Source: Faecalibacterium prausnitzii (GTDB lineage Bacteria > Bacillota > Clostridia > Oscillospirales > Ruminococcaceae). Taken from it: a stretch of 36,948 nt of DNA. Below the pieces are notes generated by a model. That model had not been told where the DNA came from. It made no database searches and saw only the letters and a program-made list of their open reading frames with translations. Both the position numbers and the translations under genes were made by a program. Shown piece after piece: positions 7,284 through 14,150 of the stretch (position 1 is its first letter; each line of letters begins with the position of its first letter). Location of the stretch: positions 1 through 36,948 of the forward strand of contig NZ_PXUP01000022.1 of the NCBI RefSeq assembly GCF_003324185.1, in the 5' to 3' direction.

Positions 7284-8115
7284 GGTTCGTTAAGTTCTGA
7301 TAGTGTAGATTCATGGTCGTGGGCGCATTGTAGAGCGATGCCAGAAGATACTGTTTCATGTTCCGCACGGGGGTCGCATTTTCGGCAAGGCTGTTCAGCA
7401 CAAAGCGGATGTGGTCGGCATTCAGCTTTTTCAGCCGACTGCGCACCACCTCGGCAGGCTTATCATCCCCGGCGATTCGGAGCATCCTTCGCTTGGTGGC
7501 ACAGGTGTCCACCAGCAAATCCACGATCTGATAGATGGTGTCCTCATCATCCGGGAAAAGCCGAAGCAGCAGTTCGACCTCCAATGCCTGATAAAAATAA
7601 TCCTCAAGCTGTTCCCGAATGTCCCCTGAGTGGATAGGATCAGGTTTATTCATCTCTGTCTTATTCTTATCAGTCTTATTTGCTTGCGGTTTTTGCCGCT
7701 CCTGAACTGCGCTTTGGGCAACGCCTGAATTGCTGTTTGCGCAATTCAGATTGTGCGTTTTTGACAGCCCTGTGGTGAAGTCTTTGACGTAAATCAGGCT
7801 GGGTTTGCCCAAACCGCGCCGTTTGCGCTCGATCAGGTCGATTTGTTCCAGTTCCCGGAACAACTTGACCGCCTTGTGTTCGGCGCAGCAGAGCGATTTC
7901 TGCACTTCCCGGACAGTGTAGATGATATACACCCGTCCCTGCTTGTCCATCCAGCCGTTCTTGACCGACAGGCTCATGCGGTCGAGCAGAATGCCGTACA
8001 GCGTCCGGGCATCCGTGGAGAGCTGCCGGAAACAGCTGTCCTGAAACAATGCCTTTGGGATGCGGAAGTAGGAAAACAGTTCGCCCGACTGCCCATAGAA
8101 ATAGTTGAGCGTCAT
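7249..8115 (-). CDS. repA: RepA_N/DUF6017 replication initiator protein
   Basis: Starting MTLNYFYGQSGELFSYFRIPK, the 288-residue protein has an N-terminal RepA_N winged-helix domain (LFQDSCFRQLSTDARTLYGILLDRMSLSVKNGW, then LIERKRRGLGKPSLIYVKDF), a low-complexity Lys/Asn linker, and a C-terminal DUF6017-type region (IAGDDKPAEVVRSRLKKLNADHIRFVLNSL, then MKQYLLASLYNAPTTMN). Such proteins initiate replication of plasmids and of excised conjugative elements. The ATG at 8115 is preferred: GAGGA lies 8 nt upstream, and it overlaps the stop of a small leader ORF (ATGA). An in-frame ATG at 8148 lacks a suitable ribosome site. Confidence 0.85.
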   Translation of the reverse strand: MTLNYFYGQSGELFSYFRIPKALFQDSCFRQLSTDARTLYGILLDRMSLSVKNGWMDKQGRVYIIYTVREVQKSLCCAEHKAVKLFRELEQIDLIERKRRGLGKPSLIYVKDFTTGLSKTHNLNCANSNSGVAQSAVQERQKPQANKTDKNKTEMNKPDPIHSGDIREQLEDYFYQALEVELLLRLFPDDEDTIYQIVDLLVDTCATKRRMLRIAGDDKPAEVVRSRLKKLNADHIRFVLNSLAENATPVRNMKQYLLASLYNAPTTMNLHYQNLTNHDFAHGSRKAG

Positions 8116-8156
8116 TTGGTGTGTCCTCGAATTTTCAACTCTAAGCATTTCTTCAT
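8112..8156 (-). CDS. Possible 14-residue leader peptide coupled to repA
   Basis: Behind a perfect AGGAGG at 8-nt spacing, the ATG at 8156 opens a frame encoding MKKCLELKIRGHTK and stops at 8112-8114. Its TGA overlaps the repA ATG as ATGA, a classic translational-coupling layout. Because the best ribosome site in the region belongs to this ORF, RepA synthesis may depend on its translation, as in leader-peptide control of some plasmid rep genes. No peptide evidence is available. Confidence 0.5.
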   Translation of the reverse strand: MKKCLELKIRGHTK

Positions 8157-8191
8157 GTGCAAAACCTCCTTGATTCTGATTTTCGGGCAAA

Positions 8192-8224
8192 AGAAAAAGC
8201 GCACCTTCGGATGGAAAGTGCGCT
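8192..8224 (-). terminator. Hairpin terminator or attenuator upstream of the repA leader
   Basis: On the minus strand AGCGCAC (8224-8218) pairs with GTGCGCT (8204-8198), followed by TTTTTCTTTT. It lies between the DUF6462-like gene (stop 8243) and the leader ORF (8156), so it may attenuate read-through into repA. Confidence 0.7.
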
Positions 8225-8242
8225 ATGTAAGAATATCCTGAT

Positions 8243-8473
8243 TCAGTTGCTCTTGCGATGCTGTTCCAGATAATCGTCCAGAATGTCCAGATCAATAATC
8301 GCTATCTTTTTTATGCGGAGTAGTGCGTGAGCTTCCTGTGCCAGCTTTCGGAACGAAATCTTGCCCATCGAATAGAGAGCCATTCCTTCTTCGTAGCCGA
8401 CGTATCTCTTTTTCTTTTTGGCCAGAATTTTTTCCAGTTCGGGAACTTCAAACGAAGCAGCTTTATGTTCCAT
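8243..8473 (-). CDS. DUF6462-like small DNA-binding-type protein
   Basis: A 76-residue basic protein. The ATG at 8473 has AAAGGAG 9 nt upstream; a TTG at 8494 is possible. The part KKKRYVGYEEGMALYSMGKISFRKLAQEA, then RIKKIAIIDLDILDDYLEQ, matches the DUF6462 style: a short excisionase/MerR-like helix-turn-helix in which a middle helix is followed by a strand and a YL(E) end. Such proteins occur near the ends of Tn1549-like elements. It may regulate repA or excision; that is inference. Confidence 0.65.
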   Translation of the reverse strand: MEHKAASFEVPELEKILAKKKKRYVGYEEGMALYSMGKISFRKLAQEAHALLRIKKIAIIDLDILDDYLEQHRKSN

Positions 8474-8528
8474 GACATTCTTCTCCTTTGTCAAGGGTAG
8501 TGGTATACTTGCGTTATCAGGATATAGA

Positions 8529-8576
8529 AAGAGGACACCTCACGGTCAGCAATCGCTGATGGTGAAATGTCCTCTT
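8529..8576. repeat. 48-nt three-stem imperfect palindrome
   Basis: AAGAGGACA (8529-8537) pairs with TGTCCTCTT (8568-8576). Inside it TCAC (8540-8543) pairs with GTGA (8562-8565), and TCAGC (8546-8550) with GCTGA (8555-8559), around a 4-nt loop with symmetric 2-nt internal loops. Only a weak TTTCTAT follows on the minus strand. It lies upstream of the DUF6462-like gene and may be a leader RNA or a single-strand origin. Confidence 0.65.
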
Positions 8577-8687
8577 GGCTGTTTTCTCGTTTACAGTTCT
8601 CTGCTGGTAGCCAGAATGCGAGAATCCGTCTGTACTAACAGGGATTTTTCTGCATCTCCGTCAGTCCATGCGGAAATCCGTCAAGGA

Positions 8688-8714
8688 TGTCAGCTTTCTG
8701 ACACTTTCCGTGTC
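8688..8714. repeat. Overlapping inverted repeats near the element end
   Basis: TGTCAG (8688-8693) and CTGACA (8698-8703) form a 4-nt-loop hairpin, while GACAC (8700-8704) pairs with GTGTC (8710-8714). The two hairpins share bases, so they are mutually exclusive. Related TCCG-rich words flank them. This could be a binding site for an integrase or relaxase accessory protein. Confidence 0.4.
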
Positions 8715-8764
8715 GGAATCCGCGATGTATTTCATTGTCGGAGACACAAAGATTACCACGTAGC

Positions 8765-10276
8765 TCAGTTAGATTCAGGACGCATCGTGGGGAACAGCAA
8801 CACGTCACGGATAGAGGCACTATCGGTGAGCAGCATCACCAGACGGTCTACGCCGAAGCCCAGACCGCCCGTGGGGGGCAGACCGTACTCCAGTGCGTTG
8901 ACGTAGTCGTAGTCCACCTGTGCCTTGCACTCGGGCTCCAGGGCCTTGCGCTCGGCCACCTGACGCTCGAAGCGGCCCTTCTGGTCGATGGGGTCGTTCA
9001 GCTCGCTGAAGGCGTTGCCGTACTCGGTGCAGTCGATGAAATACTCGAAGCGCTCGGTGAAGGCGGGATCATCCGGCTTGCGCTTGGCCAGCGGGCTGAT
9101 CTCCACGGGGTAATCGTAGATGAAGGTGGGCTGGATCAACTTGTCCTCCACAAAGGCATCGAAGAACTCGGCCAGAATGGCGCCCTTGGTGGGCACCTCG
9201 GGCAGCTCCACGTTGTGCGCCTTGGCGGCAGCGATGGCGTCCGCATCGGTCTGCCAGTCGTTGAAGTCCACACCGGAATACTTCTTCACAGCCTCCACCA
9301 TGGTCAGGCGCTCCCAGTGGCTCATATCGATCTGCTTGCCCTGATACGGGATGACCAGACTGCCGCAGATCTTGAGGGCAAGGCGCTTGTACAGCTCCTC
9401 TACCAGATCCATCATGCCATGGAAATCGGTAAAGGCCTGATACAGCTCGATGGTGGTGAACTCCGGGTTGTGCTTGGGGTCCATGCCCTCGTTGCGGAAG
9501 ATGCGGCCCACCTCGTACACGCGATCCATGCCGCCCACGATCAGGCGCTTGAGGTACAGCTCGGTCTCGATGCGCAGCACCATGTCCATGTTCAGGGTGT
9601 TGTGATGGGTGTAGAAGGGGCGTGCAGAAGCGCCGATCTCGAACGGGGTCAGGATGGGGGTATCCACCTCCAAAAAGCCCTTCTCGTCCAGATAAGCGCG
9701 GATCTCCTTCAGGATGCGGCTGCGCTTGATGAAGGTGTCCTTCACCTCCGGGTTGGCGATCAGGTCCACATAGCGCTGACGGTAACGCATCTCGGTATCG
9801 GTCAGGCCGTGGAACTTCTCGGGCAGGGGGCGCAGGCTCTTTGCCAGCAGGGTCAGCTCAGTGGCGCGCACGCTCAGCTCGCCGGTCTTGGTGCGGAACA
9901 CCTCGCCCTTCACGCCGATAATGTCACCCACATCCAGCTTCTTAAAAGCGGCGTAGGGCTCGTCGCCCAGCTCATCGCGGCGGACGTAAAGCTGGATATC
10001 GCCCTTGTCATCGCGCAGGTGGGCAAAGCTTGCCTTGCCCATGACGCGCTTGGACATCATACGGCCTGCCAGTGCCACCAGCTTGCCGCTGTCGGTCTCG
10101 TTGGGCAGTTCCTTAAATTCTTCCTTCAGGTCGGCGGAATACGCGTCCTGCGGGAACTTGGTCAGGGTAAAGGGGTCGTTGCCGGCGGCCTGCAGGTCGG
10201 CCAGCTTCTGGCGGCGCACCTGTACCTGCTCGCTCTCGGACAGACCCGCAGCGGGGTTTCTCTTTTGCTCTTCCAT
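8765..10276 (-). CDS. lysS: Lysyl-tRNA synthetase, class II
   Basis: This 503-residue enzyme attaches lysine to tRNA-Lys. An N-terminal OB-fold (LVALAGRMMSKRVMGKASFAHLRDDKGDIQLYV) precedes the class II catalytic core with motif 1 (FLEVDTPILTPFEIGASARPF), motif 2 (YEVGRIFRNEGMDPKHNPEFTTIELYQAFTD) and motif 3 (GGLGFGVDRLVMLLTDSASIRDVLLFP). Length is normal for the family. It follows greA with a 12-nt gap and GGAG just before the ATG, so both are read from the greA promoter. Its 3' end is intact and abuts the mobile element, which suggests integration next to, not within, lysS. No terminator is seen directly after it. Confidence 0.97.
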   Translation of the reverse strand: MEEQKRNPAAGLSESEQVQVRRQKLADLQAAGNDPFTLTKFPQDAYSADLKEEFKELPNETDSGKLVALAGRMMSKRVMGKASFAHLRDDKGDIQLYVRRDELGDEPYAAFKKLDVGDIIGVKGEVFRTKTGELSVRATELTLLAKSLRPLPEKFHGLTDTEMRYRQRYVDLIANPEVKDTFIKRSRILKEIRAYLDEKGFLEVDTPILTPFEIGASARPFYTHHNTLNMDMVLRIETELYLKRLIVGGMDRVYEVGRIFRNEGMDPKHNPEFTTIELYQAFTDFHGMMDLVEELYKRLALKICGSLVIPYQGKQIDMSHWERLTMVEAVKKYSGVDFNDWQTDADAIAAAKAHNVELPEVPTKGAILAEFFDAFVEDKLIQPTFIYDYPVEISPLAKRKPDDPAFTERFEYFIDCTEYGNAFSELNDPIDQKGRFERQVAERKALEPECKAQVDYDYVNALEYGLPPTGGLGFGVDRLVMLLTDSASIRDVLLFPTMRPESN

Positions 10277-10288
10277 GGTTACTCCTAC

Positions 10289-10774
10289 TTAGTTTGCAGA
10301 ATGGGTGATAGCCAGCACAGTGTACTCCACGGTCTGGCCGGTGGGCAGCAGCACTTCGACCTTTTCGCCCACAGCCTTGCCCATCAGGGCGTGGCCCACG
10401 GGGCTCTCATCGCTGATCTTGCCGTTGAAGGCGTCAGCCTCGGTGCGGCCCACGATATCGTATTCCTCGGCTTCGTCCTCGCCAGTCTCACGGATGGTAA
10501 CGTGGGTACCAACGGAGACGTTATCCACGCTCAGCTCGCTCTCGTCGATTATAACTGCGTTCTTGATGGTCTGCTCCAGCTCGGTGATGCGGTTCTCCAC
10601 CAGACCCTGCGTATTCTTGGCCTCGTCGTACTCGCTGTTCTCAGACAGGTCGCCGTGGCTGCGGGCTTCCTTGATCTCTTCAGCCAGCTCCTTGCGGCGG
10701 ACGGTTTTGAGGTATTCCAGTTCCTCCTGCATTGCCTTCAGACCGGCAGCGGACATCTTGATCTCTTGTGCCAT
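10289..10774 (-). CDS. greA: Transcription elongation factor GreA
   Basis: This 161-residue protein consists of an N-terminal coiled coil (LKAMQEELEYLKTVRRKELAEEIKEARSHGDLSENSEYDEAK), with the acidic tip DLSENSEYDEAK reaching the RNA polymerase active site, and a C-terminal FKBP-like domain (VGRTEADAFNGKISDESPVGHALMGKAVGE). GreA stimulates cleavage of backtracked transcripts. The ATG at 10774 has AAGGAG about 10 nt upstream; the frame is open further upstream but that part lies in the leader. It is the first gene of greA-lysS, a common pairing in Firmicutes. Confidence 0.97.
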   Translation of the reverse strand: MAQEIKMSAAGLKAMQEELEYLKTVRRKELAEEIKEARSHGDLSENSEYDEAKNTQGLVENRITELEQTIKNAVIIDESELSVDNVSVGTHVTIRETGEDEAEEYDIVGRTEADAFNGKISDESPVGHALMGKAVGEKVEVLLPTGQTVEYTVLAITHSAN

Positions 10775-10854
10775 TTGAGAATCTCTCCTTGTTATTAGCT
10801 GTATTTCTTTCGCGCAGCCACAAAGCCGCACAGGAATGCCATTTTGACTACACT

Positions 10855-10883
10855 ATTATAATAGCAAGCCGGTGCCTTGTCAA
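10855..10883 (-). promoter_or_regulatory. Consensus sigma-A promoter for greA-lysS
   Basis: On the minus strand a perfect TTGACA (10883-10878) and a perfect TATAAT (10860-10855) are separated by exactly 17 nt. The expected start point gives a leader of about 75 nt before greA. Confidence 0.85.
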
Positions 10884-11005
10884 CAAAAAAGGCGGTGCTG
10901 GGGCAAAAAAAGCACGCAGAACGGAAGAACGGCAGGGGCAGAGCCGATCAAAGAGTGATACTTTCGATAATTCGTGCTCTTTTTGGGCATTTCGCGCCAT
11001 TTCCC

Positions 11006-11034
11006 TTCCAAAATACGATAAAATGTAATATAAT
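11006..11034 (+). promoter_or_regulatory. Probable promoter of the secreted repeat protein
   Basis: A perfect TATAAT (11029-11034) lies 17 nt after a weak -35 (TTCCAA, 11006-11011). The predicted start is near 11041, just before the C11 tract. The poor -35 suggests help from an activator or from local sequence. Confidence 0.55.
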
Positions 11035-11053
11035 GGAAGTACCGCAATGCATA

Positions 11054-11064
11054 CCCCCCCCCCC
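11054..11064 (+). repeat. Poly-C tract (C11) in the 5' UTR
   Basis: Eleven consecutive C residues lie between the predicted start site and the ribosome site of the gene at 11099. The 3' end of the tract can form a hairpin: CGT (11064-11066) with ACG (11074-11076), then CCCC with GGGG (11078-11081), ending only 3 nt before AAGGAGG (11085-11091). Such runs change length by polymerase slippage in other bacteria. Confidence 0.8.
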
Positions 11065-11098
11065 GTAAATAATACGAGGGGAAAAAGGAGGTTGTACC

Positions 11099-13420
11099 AT
11101 GAAACAAGGCAAACTTATCCGACGTGCAGTATCGGCAGCGCTAGCCGGATGCATGATGTTCACCCTCTCAGCCCCAGCTCTGGCTGAGAGCACTGATGCA
11201 CTGATGCAGTTGAACATCAGCGGCAACCGTGCGGTCAGTGTGCTGGATGCGGAGAACGTCGCAGAGGAGATCAAAATCAATAATAATGTGATCGACCCGG
11301 CGGATTATGAGAACATTGTCGTCACCCCAGGCAACTATACCTTCCACTATGACCCGGTGCAGAAGATACTGACATCTACCAATACTACTAAGACGATTAA
11401 TACTATTACCATTGAGGTGCCGGATGATGTTGACGTGGTGCTGGATGGCAAGGAAAACATTGCAGTCCACAACTTGACCATCAATAGAGCCCACGACGTG
11501 ACAATTTCCAGCGACAACTACTCCGCTATCGGCCGCAGGGCAGTGATCACCTGCACCGGAAAAGTGACTATCAATGCACCGGAAGGCACCTATGCTATAG
11601 GCTATACGAGCAATGCAGATGGTACGCTGATCATCCACAGAGCTAACGAAGTGGAAATCGATGCATCGGGCAGTTCTCGGGTCTTGAGCGGCTATGGCAA
11701 GGCTGACATCACTTGCGACGGCCCTGTGACGATTCACGGTGAGAAAGATGGCGGCAGTGTACTCGCAAATGCTGGTAACTTTACCTACCACCGCACGGAT
11801 GGTGCAGACTACGTCTACTTTACCAGCGAAGACGGGGAAGAGGGAGCCATTGATGCCGGTGTTACCCCCATTGAGGCGAATGCACGCTACAGCTATCTCC
11901 GTATTGAAGAAAAGCAGGATGCTCACCTCAAGGTGAACAATGGAACCGCCACAGCAGGCGATACAACCAGCGGAGAACTGGACAGCTTCAACGGTCAAAA
12001 AGTGACCGTCACCGCCCAGATCGATGAAACTGACGATCGAAAATTTGACGGCTGGGAAGTAGTAAATGCTCCCGCAGGCTTTACGATCTCTGCCGAAAAA
12101 CTGGCGCAGAAGGAATTTTCGTTCATCATGCCTACAGGCAATGTAGAACTGACCGCACACCACAGCAACAAGCTTGAGGTGTCCGGCGGTACTGCCAAAG
12201 TGAACGGTAACAGCAATGCAGATTTTGCCCGCCCGGGCGCAGCCGTTACCGTGACCGCAGGCAGCCCCGAGGATTACCAGTTTGACCACTGGGAGGTATC
12301 TGGCGGCAATATCGGCAAGACCGAAGAGGAGCTGAAGGTCAGCCCTCTGAGCTTCACCATGCCGGATGCAGCCGTCAAGCTGACCGCTGTCTACAAGGCT
12401 GCTGTCAAGGTGAGCAACGGTACTGCCCAAACGGACAATACCACCGGTGAGACGGTGTATGCACTGGAGGGTGCATCCGTTACCGTGACCGGTCACGACA
12501 GCAACGCAAGCTTTTCCAAGCTCGTAGGCTGGAAGCTCAAAAAGGGCAGCCTTACTGCAATCATCGATGCGGACGGCAATAGCCTGAATGTTACGGTGGA
12601 CGCAGAAAACAATTATCTGCTGGATGCCAGCGGGGCAAAGATCAAAAACGAAACTTTTATGTTCACCATGTCTGACAAGCCTGTGGAACTGAGTGCTGTC
12701 TACAGTATTCCCGCCATCGCAATGAGTCTGCCGGTCATCGTGGAAGGCGGTACAATCAATGGCACGCAGGACAGCTTTGTGCGCGTAAAGGCGGGCGAAA
12801 AAGTCACGATCAAGGCTGATGCACCTGCTGAAAACATGCAATTCCATCACTGGAAAGTGGAAGAAGGCACCAGCGCGGACTTTGGCGTAACGGTCGGCAC
12901 GCTTGGCTCTGATATGGAGCAGGGTACTGAGGAGATCGCATTCATCATGCCCCGGGGTGCTGTCAGACTGACAGCACAGTGGTCCGCTACTCCGGCGACC
13001 CGACCCGATCCAGATCAGCCGCTGGACGAGGATTTCGGTGTTGATACTCCTCAGCCGAAGCCCGAACCTGAAGAGCCCGAAGAGCCCGAAGCACCCGCAG
13101 AGTCCGCCGCCGGTGCTATTGCAGCAGTTGCCATTGGCGGCGCAGCAGTCTGGGGCGGCTACGAGATCACTACCCGCGCCATCCTGAAGAACCTGCTGCC
13201 CGCAGATGCGGCCATCCCCAAGACTCAGGGCCAGCTGGCTGAGCTGCTGTGGCAGAACGCAGGCTGCCCCCAGCCCACCGTTGCACAAGCCACCGATGCC
13301 GCTGCCGCCGCCCGCTGGTGTGTCGAGCAGGGCTATCTGGAAGAGGATTTCGCCCCGGAAAAGTATGTACCCAAATACAAGGTAATCCGTATCCTCAAGC
13401 AGGCTAAAAGCGCCACATAA
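11099..13420 (+). CDS. Large secreted repeat protein with SLH-like C-terminus
   Basis: This 773-residue protein starts with a signal peptide (MKQGKLIRRAVSAALAGCMM, cleavage probably after APALA near residue 29). Residues about 95-240 form short repeated strands (VVLDGKENIAVHNLTINRAHDVTI and similar) suggesting a beta-helix. Then come four divergent copies of a repeat of the Bacterial_repeat/InlB-B kind, each with W-(E/K)-(V/L), a FxMP-like motif and V(E/K)L(T/S)A. A Pro/Glu spacer (QPKPEPEEPEEPEAP) leads to a hydrophobic Ala/Gly segment and a final region (KTQGQLAELLWQNAG, then AAAARWCVEQGYLEEDF) resembling an S-layer-homology domain. It is probably held at the cell surface, possibly as an adhesin or glycan binder; the ligand is unknown. 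AAGGAGG lies 7 nt before the ATG. Confidence 0.8.
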   Translation: MKQGKLIRRAVSAALAGCMMFTLSAPALAESTDALMQLNISGNRAVSVLDAENVAEEIKINNNVIDPADYENIVVTPGNYTFHYDPVQKILTSTNTTKTINTITIEVPDDVDVVLDGKENIAVHNLTINRAHDVTISSDNYSAIGRRAVITCTGKVTINAPEGTYAIGYTSNADGTLIIHRANEVEIDASGSSRVLSGYGKADITCDGPVTIHGEKDGGSVLANAGNFTYHRTDGADYVYFTSEDGEEGAIDAGVTPIEANARYSYLRIEEKQDAHLKVNNGTATAGDTTSGELDSFNGQKVTVTAQIDETDDRKFDGWEVVNAPAGFTISAEKLAQKEFSFIMPTGNVELTAHHSNKLEVSGGTAKVNGNSNADFARPGAAVTVTAGSPEDYQFDHWEVSGGNIGKTEEELKVSPLSFTMPDAAVKLTAVYKAAVKVSNGTAQTDNTTGETVYALEGASVTVTGHDSNASFSKLVGWKLKKGSLTAIIDADGNSLNVTVDAENNYLLDASGAKIKNETFMFTMSDKPVELSAVYSIPAIAMSLPVIVEGGTINGTQDSFVRVKAGEKVTIKADAPAENMQFHHWKVEEGTSADFGVTVGTLGSDMEQGTEEIAFIMPRGAVRLTAQWSATPATRPDPDQPLDEDFGVDTPQPKPEPEEPEEPEAPAESAAGAIAAVAIGGAAVWGGYEITTRAILKNLLPADAAIPKTQGQLAELLWQNAGCPQPTVAQATDAAAAARWCVEQGYLEEDFAPEKYVPKYKVIRILKQAKSAT

Positions 13421-13449
13421 CCTCTGATATCATCTCACATCACCGCACA

Positions 13450-13492
13450 AAAATGGACGGAGGAGCGTCTTTGACGTTCCTCCGTCCATTTT
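13450..13492. terminator. Bidirectional terminator, convergent genes
   Basis: AAAATGGACGGAGGA (13450-13464) pairs perfectly with its complement at 13478-13492. An inner CGTC/GACG stem closes on a TTT loop, and T-rich sequence lies on both sides. It serves the secreted repeat protein on the plus strand and the SGNH esterase on the minus strand. Confidence 0.9.
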
Positions 13493-13504
13493 CTTTTAAC
13501 ACAC

Positions 13505-14143
13505 TCAGACCAGCTTTGGCACCTCTGCGGTCAGCAGCTCTGCCAGCCGGGCGTGACCCTTGCAAGTCAGGTGCATAAAGTCCACCTCGTTGAACTCGCA
13601 CTCGGCGGCGTCCATAAAGTGCACGCCCTGCCGCTCGGCCACAATGCGCAGCTGTTCGGCGACCCCGCGGGATTTCTCCACGCAGCCTGCGCCCATGACG
13701 GCATCGTGGAAGCCGTCCTTGATGCAGGGCGGTGCCACCACCAGAATGTTAGGCGCTTTGCCACCCCAGCAGTCCACGCTCTTGACCTTGAGCAGCAGCC
13801 GCTCCATGCCCGCGCCGATGCAGGCGGCGTTTGCGCCAAAGCGCTCCTTAACGTCGTTCGTGCCCAGCATGATGATGAGCAGGTCGATGACCTCGTGGCT
13901 CTTAAGCAGGGCGTAGGCCACGCTCAGCGCATCCATAGACTCATGCAGCGGATCCACGAACACGGTGGTGCGGCCGGAAAGACCTTCCTCGGTGACCAGA
14001 TATTCCTCGCCCAGCGCCTTTTGCAGACGGCAGGTCCAGCGCTCGTCCTCGTTGAAGCGGATGCCGTGGTCGGCGCAGTCGTTGGGGTCGGCGCAGTAGC
14101 CGTGGGTGTTGGAATCACCCAGACAGAGAATATGCTTTTTCAT
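13505..14143 (-). CDS. SGNH/GDSL hydrolase, probable sialate O-acetylesterase
   Basis: This 212-residue intracellular protein (no signal peptide) has all SGNH blocks: GDSNTHG (block I, nucleophile Ser), EGLSGRTT (block II Gly), GTNDVKERFG (block III Asn) and DFMHLTCKGH (block V Asp/His). The ATG at 14143 has AAAGGAG 10 nt upstream and lies 7 nt after the ROK gene stop. As the last gene of the sialic-acid operon, it may remove O-acetyl groups from imported sialic acids before NanA acts; that substrate is inferred from context only. General arylesterase activity is the alternative. Confidence 0.8.
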   Translation of the reverse strand: MKKHILCLGDSNTHGYCADPNDCADHGIRFNEDERWTCRLQKALGEEYLVTEEGLSGRTTVFVDPLHESMDALSVAYALLKSHEVIDLLIIMLGTNDVKERFGANAACIGAGMERLLLKVKSVDCWGGKAPNILVVAPPCIKDGFHDAVMGAGCVEKSRGVAEQLRIVAERQGVHFMDAAECEFNEVDFMHLTCKGHARLAELLTAEVPKLV

Positions 14144-14150
14144 AACCAAA

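Larger units (their letters stand above)
8495..8764. other. Structured non-coding junction between the element and lysS
   Basis: No convincing gene is seen here. It holds a 48-nt imperfect palindrome (8529-8576) and a group of short inverted repeats between 8688 and 8714. It is the probable end region of the element (att site, oriT-like site or replication control), but the exact boundary cannot be set without an empty-site genome. Confidence 0.45.

Noticed and set aside
8735-10798. 687-codon open frame on the plus strand opposite greA-lysS
   Set aside because: It is a shadow of the GC-rich codon pattern of lysS and greA. The translation is rich in His/Gln/Leu with no motifs and no ribosome site.
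11168-13288. 706-codon open frame opposite the secreted repeat protein
   Set aside because: The sense strand has signal peptide, repeats, promoter, ribosome site and terminator; the antisense frame has none.
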